A stretch of 56,946 nucleotides of DNA from the NCBI GenBank assembly GCA_910584945.1, contig CAJUDY010000002.1, forward strand, positions 1-56,946, read 5' to 3'. Shown piece by piece: positions 24,450-32,312 of the stretch; the first letter of the stretch is position 1, and each line of letters begins with the position of its first letter. The DNA is from an uncultured Lachnospiraceae bacterium (lineage in GTDB: Bacteria > Bacillota > Clostridia > Lachnospirales > Lachnospiraceae). A model generated the notes under the pieces. The model saw only the letters and a program-made list of their open reading frames with translations. It was not told the DNA's origin and did not search any database. The position numbers and the translations under genes were made by a program.

Positions 24450-25292
24450 ATGAAGGAAGCAAGTGTAAAAGATTTACAGAAACAGTGTATCGAACTGAAG
24501 AAAAAAGTGATCTCCATGATCCACAAGGCACAGTCCGGACATCCGGGCGGGTCCCTGTCGGCGGCGGATTTTGTGACCGCGCTCTACTTCCGGGAGATGA
24601 ACCTGGACCCCAAAAATCCCAAATGGGAGGACAGAGACCGTTTCGTTCTTTCCAAAGGCCATGTGTGCCCGATCCAGTATGCGGCGCTGGCCACCAGAGG
24701 CTTTTTCGATGAAGCGGTACTTGACACCCTGCGTCAGGAGGGTTCCATTCTTCAGGGCCATCCGGATATGAAGAAGTGCCCGGGCATCGATATTTCCACC
24801 GGTTCCCTGGGACAGGGGTTTGCCTGCGGCGTCGGCATGGGCATTGTGGCAAAAGCAGACAAGAAAGACTATCGGGTATTCGTGGTACTGGGCGACGGAG
24901 AGTGCCAGGAGGGCGAGATCTGGGAGGCAGCCCAGACGGCAAACAAGTATCAACTGGATAATCTGGTGGTATTTGTGGACAACAACAATCTGCAGCTGGA
25001 CGGAACCACCGACGAGGTTATGCCCAACATCAACCTTGGGAAGAAATTCGAAGCGTTCGGATTCGAGACCTTCGACGTAGACGGACACAACATGGAAGAG
25101 ATCCTGGCAGTGCTGGATAAGGCGAGAGCGTCCAAAAACGGAAAGCCGAAATGCATCTTTGCGCACACAGTAAAAGGAAACGGCGTATCCTTTATGGAAA
25201 ATCAGTGCGGATGGCACGGAGTGGCGCCCAATGACGAGCAGTACGCACAGGCCATGAAGGAGCTGGATGAGCAGCTTCTGGCCCTGGCATAA
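24450..25292 (+). CDS. Transketolase, N-terminal (thiamine diphosphate-binding) subunit
   Basis: The 280-residue protein is half of a split transketolase. It shows HKAQSGHPGGSLSAADF, SKGHVCPIQYAAL, and the thiamine diphosphate motif GDGECQEGEIWEAA...NNNLQLDG, with GDG and NN spaced as in the family. The two-gene arrangement is common in Clostridia and Archaea. Its place between TRAP transporter and dehydrogenase suggests it moves two-carbon units from the transported sugar acid product, rather than serving only the pentose phosphate pathway. Confidence 0.93.
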   Translation: MKEASVKDLQKQCIELKKKVISMIHKAQSGHPGGSLSAADFVTALYFREMNLDPKNPKWEDRDRFVLSKGHVCPIQYAALATRGFFDEAVLDTLRQEGSILQGHPDMKKCPGIDISTGSLGQGFACGVGMGIVAKADKKDYRVFVVLGDGECQEGEIWEAAQTANKYQLDNLVVFVDNNNLQLDGTTDEVMPNINLGKKFEAFGFETFDVDGHNMEEILAVLDKARASKNGKPKCIFAHTVKGNGVSFMENQCGWHGVAPNDEQYAQAMKELDEQLLALA

Positions 25293-25369
25293 GGAAACAT
25301 CATGGAGGAAATCCATGGCGGGCAAGGTGACAGAAGTAAAAAATTTGAATCATAACAGGAGAGTATAAA

Positions 25370-26305
25370 ATGAGCGAAGTAAAAAAAGCAACCAGAGACG
25401 GATTTGGAGAAGAGATTGTAGAACTTGGAAAAAGAGACAATAAAATCTATGTGGTAGACGTGGATATCGGAAAATCCTGCAAAACCGGACAGTTCCGTGC
25501 AGAGCTTCCGGAGCAGTACTTTAATGTGGGGATCGCGGAGCAGAATGCGGCAGGCGTGGCGGCAGGTATGGCGACCTGCGGAAAGACTCCCTTTGTCGTT
25601 ACCTACGCGGTATTCGGCTCCCTTCGGATGTGCGAGATGATCCGTCAGGAAATCTGCTATCCGAACCTGAACGTAAAGATTGCCTGCTCCCACGGCGGCG
25701 TGACTCCGGCCAACGACGGCGCCAGCCATCAGTGTATTGAGGACCTGGGCGTGCTTCGGACACTTCCCAATATGACAATCATCATGCCGGCAGATTACTA
25801 TTCCGCAAAGAAGCTTGTGGCAAAGGCGGCCGAGATGTACGGCCCCTGTTACTTAAGATTTACCAGAGACGCGATTCCGGTCATCTATGATGAGAATACC
25901 GAGTTCGAGATCGGAAAGGCAAATGTCCTCCGGGAAGGAAAAGACGTGGCGGTGATCGCCAACGGCGACACGGTCTGCATCGCCCTGAAGGCGGCAAAGA
26001 TGCTGGAGGAGAAGGGAATTCAGGTGAGAGTGCTGGATATGCATACGATCAAACCGCTGGATAAAGAGGCAGTGACGGCCTGTGTAAATGAGATCGGTAA
26101 GATCATCACCGTGGAAGATCACAACATCCTGAACGGCCTTGGCAGCGCGGTCAGCGATGTTGTGGCGGAAACAGGGAAAGCAGTGGTCAGAAGAGTCGGC
26201 ATCCAGGACCAGTTCGGACAGTCCGCGCCCTATGAAAGACTGCTGGAGATGAATGGAATTACGGCAGAACATATCGTAGAGCTGGCGGAGGAGCTGACCC
26301 GGTAG
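25370..26305 (+). CDS. Transketolase, C-terminal (pyrimidine-binding) subunit
   Basis: This 311-residue partner of the preceding gene carries FNVGIAEQNAAGVAAGMA with the conserved Glu that activates the cofactor, HGGVTPANDGASHQCIEDL, and the C-terminal domain segment RVLDMHTIKPLDKEAV. It forms the active transketolase with the N-terminal subunit. A spacer of 77 bp separates the two genes, with AGGAG before this ATG. Confidence 0.93.
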   Translation: MSEVKKATRDGFGEEIVELGKRDNKIYVVDVDIGKSCKTGQFRAELPEQYFNVGIAEQNAAGVAAGMATCGKTPFVVTYAVFGSLRMCEMIRQEICYPNLNVKIACSHGGVTPANDGASHQCIEDLGVLRTLPNMTIIMPADYYSAKKLVAKAAEMYGPCYLRFTRDAIPVIYDENTEFEIGKANVLREGKDVAVIANGDTVCIALKAAKMLEEKGIQVRVLDMHTIKPLDKEAVTACVNEIGKIITVEDHNILNGLGSAVSDVVAETGKAVVRRVGIQDQFGQSAPYERLLEMNGITAEHIVELAEELTR

Positions 26306-26353
26306 GTACACTCTCCATATATGTTCCGTATGTGACCAAATCAATTCAATAAC

Positions 26354-26374
26354 ATCCTATGATACATATAGGAT
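26354..26374 (+). promoter_or_regulatory. Putative operator, ATCCTAT-N7-ATAGGAT
   Basis: A perfect 7-bp inverted repeat with a 7-bp spacer lies in the 196-bp gap before the short-chain dehydrogenase. A possible -10 (TATGAT) lies inside it without a good -35. The arms match those of the operator at 21521. Confidence 0.5.
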
Positions 26375-26501
26375 ATAGAAATAAGGAAAAAGACAAAATA
26401 TGGAAGGGGAGGATTTCCAGAATGCAGAACCAGCCGGAAATCCTTCCGCCCCCTGAAACATCGGGGAGGACCAGAGCAAACCATAAATGGAGGATAAGAA
26501 C

Positions 26502-27260
26502 ATGTTTGAATTTAATGATCAGGTAGTCATCGTAACAGGAAGCGGATCGCCCAAGGGAATCGGCAGGACCATCGCCCGTACATTTGCAAAGCAGGGCGCA
26601 ACGGTAGTGATTGCGGATATGAATGAAGAAGGCATCAAGGATACGGTCGCAGTGATCGAGGGAGAGGGCGGCAAAGCCATGGGCATGACGGTCAATGTGA
26701 CCTCTCCGGAGTCCGTACAGCAGATGGTGGATACGGTTATGGAAAAATACGGACGGATTGACGTATTGGTCAATAATGCGGGAATCTCTCAGAAAGTGAC
26801 CGTGGAGGATATGAAGGTGGAGGATATGAGAAGAATCTTTGAGGTGAATATGTTCGGCCTCTTCCTCTGTACCCAGGCATGCATGAAGCCCATGCGCGCT
26901 GCAAAATACGGCAGGATCGTGAACCTGTCCTCCGTATCCGGCAAGAGAGGCGGCGGCGTGTTCGGCGGAGCCCACTACTCGGCTTCCAAGGCGGCCGTGC
27001 TGGCATTTTCCAAGAATCTGTCCAGAGAGATCTCCGCAGAGGGCATCACCATCAACAGCGTGTGTCCGGGCCTGATCAATACTGAGATCTGGAAATCCCT
27101 TCCAGAAGAAGACGCGAAAAAAGTCATCGACGGCATTCCCATGGGACGCCCCGGCGAGACCCAGGAAGTCGCCAATGCGATTGTATTCCTGGCATCCAGA
27201 GAAGCTTCCTACATAACCGGTGAAGAGATCGATATCAACGGCGGATCTCATATGGATTAA
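26502..27260 (+). CDS. Short-chain dehydrogenase/reductase, sugar or sugar-acid specific
   Basis: The protein has 252 residues. ATG 26502 follows GGAGG; an ATG five codons upstream has no site. It has the NAD(P) fold motif TGSGSPKGIGRTIA, NNAG, the catalytic Ser region NLSSVSGKRGG and the YSASK active site, and ends with the usual ITGEEIDINGGSHMD. It is annotated by homology to FabG-like proteins, but the operon position argues for oxidation or reduction of a sugar acid. A bidirectional terminator follows. Confidence 0.9.
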   Translation: MFEFNDQVVIVTGSGSPKGIGRTIARTFAKQGATVVIADMNEEGIKDTVAVIEGEGGKAMGMTVNVTSPESVQQMVDTVMEKYGRIDVLVNNAGISQKVTVEDMKVEDMRRIFEVNMFGLFLCTQACMKPMRAAKYGRIVNLSSVSGKRGGGVFGGAHYSASKAAVLAFSKNLSREISAEGITINSVCPGLINTEIWKSLPEEDAKKVIDGIPMGRPGETQEVANAIVFLASREASYITGEEIDINGGSHMD

Positions 27261-27288
27261 GCGCCCCCTGAAATTGAACAGATACATG

Positions 27289-27324
27289 GAAGCAGCCCCA
27301 TAGAGGATTCTGTGGGGCTGCTTC
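27289..27324. terminator. Bidirectional terminator between convergent dehydrogenase and regulator
   Basis: GAAGCAGCCCCA at 27289-27300 pairs perfectly with TGGGGCTGCTTC at 27313-27324. A-rich and T-containing flanks allow use from both strands. Confidence 0.8.
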
Positions 27325-27374
27325 AAAATATTGTTCCGCATATCATTCTGCAGAAAACTGCAGGTTTAGATACG

Positions 27375-28103
27375 TCAGGCATCTTTTAACACATTTTCAA
27401 AATACGTATCCCGGATCTTCTGATTCAGATTGCTGCTGTCCTGCTCTTTCAACATCTGCCAGATTTTCTCGTGGGCTTCGTACAGCTCCTGCCCGCGGCC
27501 GGTTTCCACCATATGGGTGACCGTCTCCAGGCGGATGGACCAGGTCAGCATCTGTACGACCCGGTTGATCTTCTCGATCAGGGGATTGTGCCCCATGCTG
27601 GATATCGCATCGTGGAACGCGTTGTCCGCCTCAAACGTCGCTTGGGTGTTAAGGGGACCTTTCCCGATCTGTGCCTTCATCAGTGTGAGCTTTTCTTCCA
27701 GATTGCGCATGTCTTCTTCTGTATATTTTGTCATGGCAAGCCGGACGACGCCGGATTCCATCATCTCCCGCAGCTCCATAAGGTTGTCATAGGAGTCGGC
27801 TTTGTCCAGAATGATCCCATAGATCATAGGATCGATCATGCTTTCGGTAAAGCCTTCGCAGACAAAGGTGCCTTCGGCCCGGCGGATCTCCAGCACACCC
27901 AGATAGACCAGAATCTTGATGGCTTCACGTATAGAATTCCTGCCCACACCCAGAGTTTCTGACAGCTCCAGTTCGGTTGGAATCTTATCTCCAGGGCGCA
28001 GTTCTTTGTTGATCATGGCATCCGTCAGACAGTTGATGACCCGCTGGACGACCGATTCGTTATTTATCTTTTTCAGGTAGCTGATATTCTGTTTCAAACT
28101 CAT
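27375..28103 (-). CDS. FadR-subfamily GntR transcriptional regulator
   Basis: The 242-residue protein has an N-terminal winged helix (PGDKIPTELELSETLGVGRNSIREAIKILVYLGVLEIRRAEGTFV, given in family order) and a C-terminal all-helical FCD ligand domain with metal-binding His positions (DNAFHDAI and MVETGRGQELYEAHEKIWQML). GAGGAGA lies directly before the ATG. FadR-type regulators usually repress an adjacent catabolic operon until a metabolite binds. The convergent TRAP/transketolase/dehydrogenase operon, with shared inverted repeats, is the obvious target. Confidence 0.92.
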   Translation of the reverse strand: MSLKQNISYLKKINNESVVQRVINCLTDAMINKELRPGDKIPTELELSETLGVGRNSIREAIKILVYLGVLEIRRAEGTFVCEGFTESMIDPMIYGIILDKADSYDNLMELREMMESGVVRLAMTKYTEEDMRNLEEKLTLMKAQIGKGPLNTQATFEADNAFHDAISSMGHNPLIEKINRVVQMLTWSIRLETVTHMVETGRGQELYEAHEKIWQMLKEQDSSNLNQKIRDTYFENVLKDA

Positions 28104-28124
28104 ATTCTCCTCGATTTATCCAAT

Positions 28125-28165
28125 ATCCTACATAATACTTTATAACATAGGGAGGAAATTGTCAA
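28125..28165 (-). promoter_or_regulatory. Promoter of the GntR regulator with an ATCCTA half-site
   Basis: On the minus strand TTGACA (28165-28160), a 17-bp spacer and TAAAGT (28142-28137) form the promoter. An ATCCTA half-site at 28125-28130 lies at the expected start of transcription and resembles the operator arms at 21521 and 26354. Confidence 0.5.
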
Positions 28166-28222
28166 ATAACTTTTTGGAAAAATAAAAAATCATCAGATTC
28201 ATTTAAAAAGAGGAGCAGAGGA

Positions 28223-28309
28223 AGGTTAAAAAGAAAAACGGCCGTACTGGAAATAAAATATGCCCATCGCGGGGATCTGGAAGCGGAGTGTCAGCTCGCA
28301 TTGGAGCAG
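28223..28309 (+). pseudogene. Fragment of a PD-(D/E)XK nuclease gene
   Basis: One frame reads TAVLEIKYAHRGDLEAECQ followed by LALEQTA. This is the conserved E-x-K nuclease segment near the end of the AAA-ATPase-like/PD-(D/E)XK proteins common in Lachnospiraceae. No start or upstream domain is present, so this is gene debris in the 256-bp gap between the regulator and the TIM-barrel gene. Confidence 0.45.
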
Positions 28310-28359
28310 ACCGCAAGTATTCTGTCTGTATGTCTGTGCAGTAAAAAGGCACATGAAAT

Positions 28360-29154
28360 TCAGCCTTTATCGGCCTCCATACGGCGAAGATACGCGGCGC
28401 AGGCAGCGGCTTCCGTCAAAAAATCCTGCCGGACGCTGGTGGCTTCCACTGTGACCAGTCCGTTGTATCCGGCTTTGTGAAGCGCCTGGAAATAGGGCCG
28501 ATAGTCGTACCCGTCGTCCGGAGCGGGGAAATAGCGCTGACCGCCCCGGGGATCATCAATATGTGCATGGCGGACGATTTCCCGATATTGTTCAATGTTG
28601 GACAAAGGTTCGTTCGTTTTGCACATATGGCGAAGGTCGCACATGGAAGAGCAGTTTCGATGGTCCACAAGCTTCAGAAAATCCGCCACTTCCGGAAGGG
28701 TGTTCAGGTAGTTGGAATTGGCCGGACCGAGAGGTTCGATGACCAGCAGGATACCGAAATCCTCCAGCACCTGGCACAGGCTGCGGACAATGCGGGCGAT
28801 ATGGGCCGCGGCGTCGGATGCCGGGTAATCTTTGGGAATGCTGCGGCACTTGCCTGCGCCGAAGGGAATCATAGTGCAGCCAAGGCGGCTGGCTCTTGCG
28901 GCTCCCTTCTTCGTATGCTCCAGCCAGTATTCCAGAGAAAAATCTGCGGAAAAAAAGCGTTCAGTCAAGGGAATCAGACCGGAAAATACCTCGAATCCCA
29001 GGCCGGAGGCGGCTGCTTCTCTGCAAAATCCGTCATAAGCGGTTCCGTCCATCCTGGTAAGCTCGCAGAAATCCAGTTCTACGCTGTCAAAACCGGCTTT
29101 TTGAATCAGGGACAGCTGTCTTAAGGAACCAAAACATCCGAATTTCATCCTCAT
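28360..29154 (-). CDS. Xylose isomerase-like TIM-barrel sugar isomerase/epimerase
   Basis: The 264-residue AP-endonuclease/xylose-isomerase-like barrel has metal-ligand segments VIEPLG (Glu), CDLRHM (Asp), HAHIDDP (His) and TVEAT (Glu). Such enzymes epimerise or isomerise keto-sugars or eliminate from 3-keto glycosides. The start overlaps the stop of the upstream dehydrogenase (ATGA). It is the last gene of the minus-strand arm lacI - dehydrogenase - isomerase. Exact substrate unknown. Confidence 0.85.
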   Translation of the reverse strand: MRMKFGCFGSLRQLSLIQKAGFDSVELDFCELTRMDGTAYDGFCREAAASGLGFEVFSGLIPLTERFFSADFSLEYWLEHTKKGAARASRLGCTMIPFGAGKCRSIPKDYPASDAAAHIARIVRSLCQVLEDFGILLVIEPLGPANSNYLNTLPEVADFLKLVDHRNCSSMCDLRHMCKTNEPLSNIEQYREIVRHAHIDDPRGGQRYFPAPDDGYDYRPYFQALHKAGYNGLVTVEATSVRQDFLTEAAACAAYLRRMEADKG

Positions 29155-30155
29155 GCCTCCTGCCAGTTGATGATCATACCCAGAGATTCTTTATTGTACT
29201 GGATCAGATGCCGATAGGCGGCTTCGGCGTCTTCTTTATTAACGACCTCGTCAATCATCGGGTCCAGCAGGATCGCACCGCTTTGGACAAAGCGCAGGAA
29301 ACAGGAGGCGTCGTCTTTGTAGGTCCAGAAATGCGGATAGGATTCATGAAGCGGAATCGAATCCACCGCATGGGCACCGATGATGGTGATAGATTTTTTT
29401 TGAACATCTCTCCAGAAGTTAAAATCGACGGTCCCTCTTGGACAACCCAGGATGCAGACTCTCGCGTAGTCTGCCGCCATCTGGCAGGCGGAGGCGGTAG
29501 CCTTGGGGACACCGGTGTTGTCGAGGACGACTGCCGGTCCTTTCTGATTGGTGGCATCCAGAAGTTTTTGCTCCCAGCCCTCCTGACGGTTGTCGATAGT
29601 AAGATCAGCGTTGCAGGCCCGGGCGATTTCCAGACGCTTTTCCATGGGGTCCATCCCGATGGCGGGCTGGGCCCCGGACAGATGGGCGTATTGCAGCGCC
29701 AGCATCCCCACGATGCCAAGCCCCAGGGAGACGACGCTTTCGCCCAGTTCGATTTGGCATTTGCGTACGCCCTGGAGAGCGGTCTGTCCAAGGCTGGTGA
29801 AGGCGGCGTGGATGTAGCTGACGCCTTCGGGAATATGTACCACTTCCAGATCCCGTACATTACCGATCTCCCGGTGGCCTACATCCACGGCAAAAGAAGC
29901 CACCCGGTCGCCGGGCTGGAAGCCGGTCACGTCTTTTCCGGTCTTTACCACTTCGCCGGCACAGCAGTATCCGGGAACGTAAGGATAAGCGGGAGTTGCG
30001 TTGGGAAGGCCCTGAACCCATGCGCGTTCGGTTCCGGCGCTGACCAAAGAGGCAGCCATCCGGATCTGGACCTCATGGGGACCAGGTTCCGGCACATCGA
30101 CTTCGATCATGCGGGGGTCACCAGGGGCGATTGCTATGATACCTTTACATTTCAT
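29151..30155 (-). CDS. Medium-chain zinc-type alcohol dehydrogenase-like protein
   Basis: The 334-residue protein starts at 30155 behind AGGAGAAAA. It has a GroES-like domain (GYCCAGEVVKTG; GDRVASF) and a Rossmann domain (SLGLGIVGMLALQYAHLSGA). The usual catalytic-zinc CGTD/CHTD segment is replaced by SAGTERAWVQG, a form seen in the BchC/zinc-binding dehydrogenase subgroup. It probably oxidises a polyol or sugar hydroxyl in the same pathway as the downstream isomerase. Its leader contains a copy of the structured repeat. Confidence 0.86.
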   Translation of the reverse strand: MKCKGIIAIAPGDPRMIEVDVPEPGPHEVQIRMAASLVSAGTERAWVQGLPNATPAYPYVPGYCCAGEVVKTGKDVTGFQPGDRVASFAVDVGHREIGNVRDLEVVHIPEGVSYIHAAFTSLGQTALQGVRKCQIELGESVVSLGLGIVGMLALQYAHLSGAQPAIGMDPMEKRLEIARACNADLTIDNRQEGWEQKLLDATNQKGPAVVLDNTGVPKATASACQMAADYARVCILGCPRGTVDFNFWRDVQKKSITIIGAHAVDSIPLHESYPHFWTYKDDASCFLRFVQSGAILLDPMIDEVVNKEDAEAAYRHLIQYNKESLGMIINWQEA

Positions 30156-30171
30156 AAGTATTTTTCTCCTG

Positions 30172-30299
30172 TTCAAGTTCTGCATCTTTCCTCAATCTGC
30201 CCCTGTGTCTGGAAGAATTTTCCCTCACTTCGTTCTGCAAAAGCCTTCTGGGGCTGCTTTCGGACAGATGCTGTTTTCATAGGCTGCTTGACACTACCG
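30172..30299 (-). repeat. Structured intergenic repeat, copy A
   Basis: Read on the minus strand, it begins CGGTAGTGTCAAG, then GCATCTGTCC at 30271-30262 and GGAAAGATGC at 30191-30182, which pair with one mismatch. Inside are GCCCC/GGGGC and an 11-bp stem around a CGAAGTGAGGG loop. It sits between the lacI stop and the dehydrogenase start. Copies B and C are nearly identical. Confidence 0.85.
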
Positions 30300-30338
30300 T
30301 TATTTTTAGTCCCGCATCCGCTGCCTGGCAGGGTGCGG

Positions 30339-31346
30339 TCAGGTTGTCTGTTGCTGATAGCCGCAGCTTTCTCGAATGACAATTTCATAGTCCAGAATAT
30401 CCTGGATGTGGATCAAAGGCTGTTTTCCCATCAGTTTCAGCAATTTCAGAAAAGCAGTTTTACCAATGTCAAACCGGGGCTGGCGCACGGTGGTAAGAGA
30501 GGGCTCCCAGAAAGCGGAGATCTCAATATCATCGAAGCCTACGACGGCGCAGTCTTCCGGTACCCGCAGTCCGGCGTCTTTCAGCGCCCGTATAGCGCCC
30601 ACAGCCATCACGTCTCCGGCTGCAAAGACGGCAGTGATAGACTGATTCAGGTCCAGAAGAAATTTCATCTGGTCATAACCACTCTGAATGGAAGAAGCGC
30701 CGTATCGGACCAGTTCCAGATCAATGGGGATCTGGTGGGCCGCAAGAGCGGAAATATATCCATTGAAACGATCCCGATACAGCAGGGAAGTAGGTTGACC
30801 GGTGATATGAGCGATCTTTGTGTGCCCCAGGCGGATCAGGTGCTCCGTGATGGCGGAGGCTGCGCTGATATTGTCGATGGTGACATTGGGAACATTGTAA
30901 TTGTCCAGGTATTGACAGGCCACAACGATAGGATACTCCTCCGCCACCTGTTCCATCAGACTTTTGGCGATGCTGGCGGACAAGGAGATGATGCCGTCTA
31001 CGGTCCGCTGCTGAATGGCCTGGAAATAATAATCTTCCATATAAGGCTGGCTGTGCATGTCTGCGATCAGGATATGATAGTCGTATTTTTTTGCAGTCTG
31101 TTCAATGCCGAATAAAATCTCCGAAAAAAACGTATTGCTGATATCCGGGACGATGACAATGACCGTTTGGGTCTTCTGGGTGCGCATCTGGCGCGCCAGA
31201 GTATTGGGCTTGTAATTCAGCCGCTGAATGGTGGCCATAACCGCATCTCTGGTGGCAGGCTTTACAGAGTCTTTTCCGCTCAATACCCGGGATACGGTGG
31301 CTGTGGACACACCGGCTGCTTTTGCAACATCAGTAATGGTGATCAA
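30339..31346 (-). CDS. LacI-family transcriptional regulator
   Basis: The 335-residue protein has an N-terminal helix-turn-helix and hinge (ITDVAKAAGVSTATVSRVLSG; YKPNTLARQMR) and a periplasmic-binding-protein-like sensor domain ending DCAVVGFDDIEIS and RESCGYQ. It is divergent from the second TRAP operon, and three TGTAAACG-type sites lie in the spacer. It probably represses both arms of the locus until the sugar signal appears. Confidence 0.93.
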   Translation of the reverse strand: MITITDVAKAAGVSTATVSRVLSGKDSVKPATRDAVMATIQRLNYKPNTLARQMRTQKTQTVIVIVPDISNTFFSEILFGIEQTAKKYDYHILIADMHSQPYMEDYYFQAIQQRTVDGIISLSASIAKSLMEQVAEEYPIVVACQYLDNYNVPNVTIDNISAASAITEHLIRLGHTKIAHITGQPTSLLYRDRFNGYISALAAHQIPIDLELVRYGASSIQSGYDQMKFLLDLNQSITAVFAAGDVMAVGAIRALKDAGLRVPEDCAVVGFDDIEISAFWEPSLTTVRQPRFDIGKTAFLKLLKLMGKQPLIHIQDILDYEIVIRESCGYQQQTT

Positions 31347-31362
31347 TTTTAAAACTCCCTTT

Positions 31363-31377
31363 AGTAATCGTTTACAT
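31363..31377. promoter_or_regulatory. LacI operator O1 (TAATCGTTTACA)
   Basis: Reverse complement TGTAAACGATTA lies just downstream of the lacI promoter and before its start codon. It fits autorepression. Confidence 0.65.
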
Positions 31378-31394
31378 ATTTTCTCTTCAAATTA

Positions 31395-31423
31395 ACTATA
31401 CAATCTGAAAAGGATTTTGTCAA
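31395..31423 (-). promoter_or_regulatory. Promoter of lacI arm
   Basis: On the minus strand TTGACA (31423-31418), 17-bp spacer, TATAGT (31400-31395). The lacI start is about 48 bp downstream. Confidence 0.75.
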
Positions 31424-31497
31424 GCGTTTCGTTTTAATTGTGCAATATACATAAATATTAAGGATATAGTTTGGCTATAATGTGCATGATGTTGAGA

Positions 31498-31526
31498 TTG
31501 ACAAAAAGAGAAGGACTTGTTATAAT
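31498..31526 (+). promoter_or_regulatory. Promoter of the second TRAP operon (perfect consensus)
   Basis: TTGACA at 31498-31503, 17-bp spacer and TATAAT at 31521-31526 match the sigma-A consensus exactly. The operator at 31536 lies right after the -10, so repression would be tight. Confidence 0.85.
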
Positions 31527-31535
31527 GAAAAAACA

Positions 31536-31556
31536 AAATGTAAACGAATACATTTT
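31536..31556. promoter_or_regulatory. LacI operator O2 (TGTAAACGAATACA)
   Basis: An extended palindrome AAAATGTA-N5-TACATTTT lies at about +4 to +24 of the consensus promoter. The core matches the LacI/CcpA-type TGTAAACG half-site. Confidence 0.7.
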
Positions 31557-31712
31557 GAGGACGGGATAAAAAAGCTAGAATCCAGATGGAAAAGTGGGAT
31601 TTTCAATGTAATTTTCCGATTAAAAAAGATGAATCTGGGAAAATAGGTGAGAAATTAAGAAAGAACTCTCGAAAATATCAGAAAATAACAGAGGATATTT
31701 TTTTCTTCAAAA

Positions 31713-31727
31713 GGTAAACGATTACAT
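31713..31727. promoter_or_regulatory. LacI operator O3 (GTAAACGATTACA)
   Basis: A third copy of the site lies 177 bp downstream of O2 and 56 bp before the dctQ start. O1, O2 and O3 are spaced so that DNA looping is possible. The rest of the 31557-31782 leader is AT-rich without a gene. Confidence 0.65.
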
Positions 31728-31782
31728 TTTCTCTTCGACATGAAACCAGTACATACTAAGGAAGACAGAAAGGAGATGTTGT

Positions 31783-32286
31783 ATGAAAGAATCGGATCGA
31801 AAAATTTTCCCGGCTTTCGATCGTGTGGTCAAGGGGATCGAAGACCTGGGGGTGGGAATCAGCTTCGGCTGTATTGTCGTACTGGTCTTTGTGACCGTAT
31901 TTTTCCGTTATGTCTTAAAAAGCGGAATCATGTGGAGCGCAGAGGTGCAGGAAGTGCTGGTGGTGGCCATGGCCATGTTCGGGTGTGCGAAGGCAACCCG
32001 GGAAGGAGGTCACACGGAGCTCACCGCACTGACTGGATTGTTTCCCAGAAAAGGAAGGATTATGATCCGGGCACTTACGACGCTGGCATCTCTGGTTTTC
32101 CTGGGCACATTCTTTGTAACCTGTATCCGGTATGCCACATCAACCGGCAATTTAAGGACGATCATGCTGAAGATCCCATACAGTTACTTCTATATGTTTC
32201 TCCCTGTCGGGATGGGACTCAATCTGTATGAATTTCTGAAGTATGCGCCGGGGAGGATTATGAAAGACCCTCCGTCTGACTACTGA
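31783..32286 (+). CDS. dctQ: TRAP transporter small membrane subunit (DctQ), second system
   Basis: The 167-residue protein has four hydrophobic segments and the DctQ features FFRYVLKSGIMWSAEVQEVL and GGHTELTAL. AAAGGAGA precedes the ATG. It opens the plus-strand arm of the LacI-controlled locus and works with the DctM that follows. The matching DctP lies 3.4 kb downstream, after the dehydrogenase and isomerase genes. Confidence 0.9.
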   Translation: MKESDRKIFPAFDRVVKGIEDLGVGISFGCIVVLVFVTVFFRYVLKSGIMWSAEVQEVLVVAMAMFGCAKATREGGHTELTALTGLFPRKGRIMIRALTTLASLVFLGTFFVTCIRYATSTGNLRTIMLKIPYSYFYMFLPVGMGLNLYEFLKYAPGRIMKDPPSDY

Positions 32287-32312
32287 TCAAAGAAAGGAGA
32301 AAAAGAGATCAT

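Noticed and set aside
29208..31115. A 635-codon open frame on the plus strand opposite the dehydrogenase and lacI genes
   Set aside because: Both minus-strand genes have clear domains, start codons and ribosome sites. The opposing frame crosses a structured repeat and has no recognisable domain.
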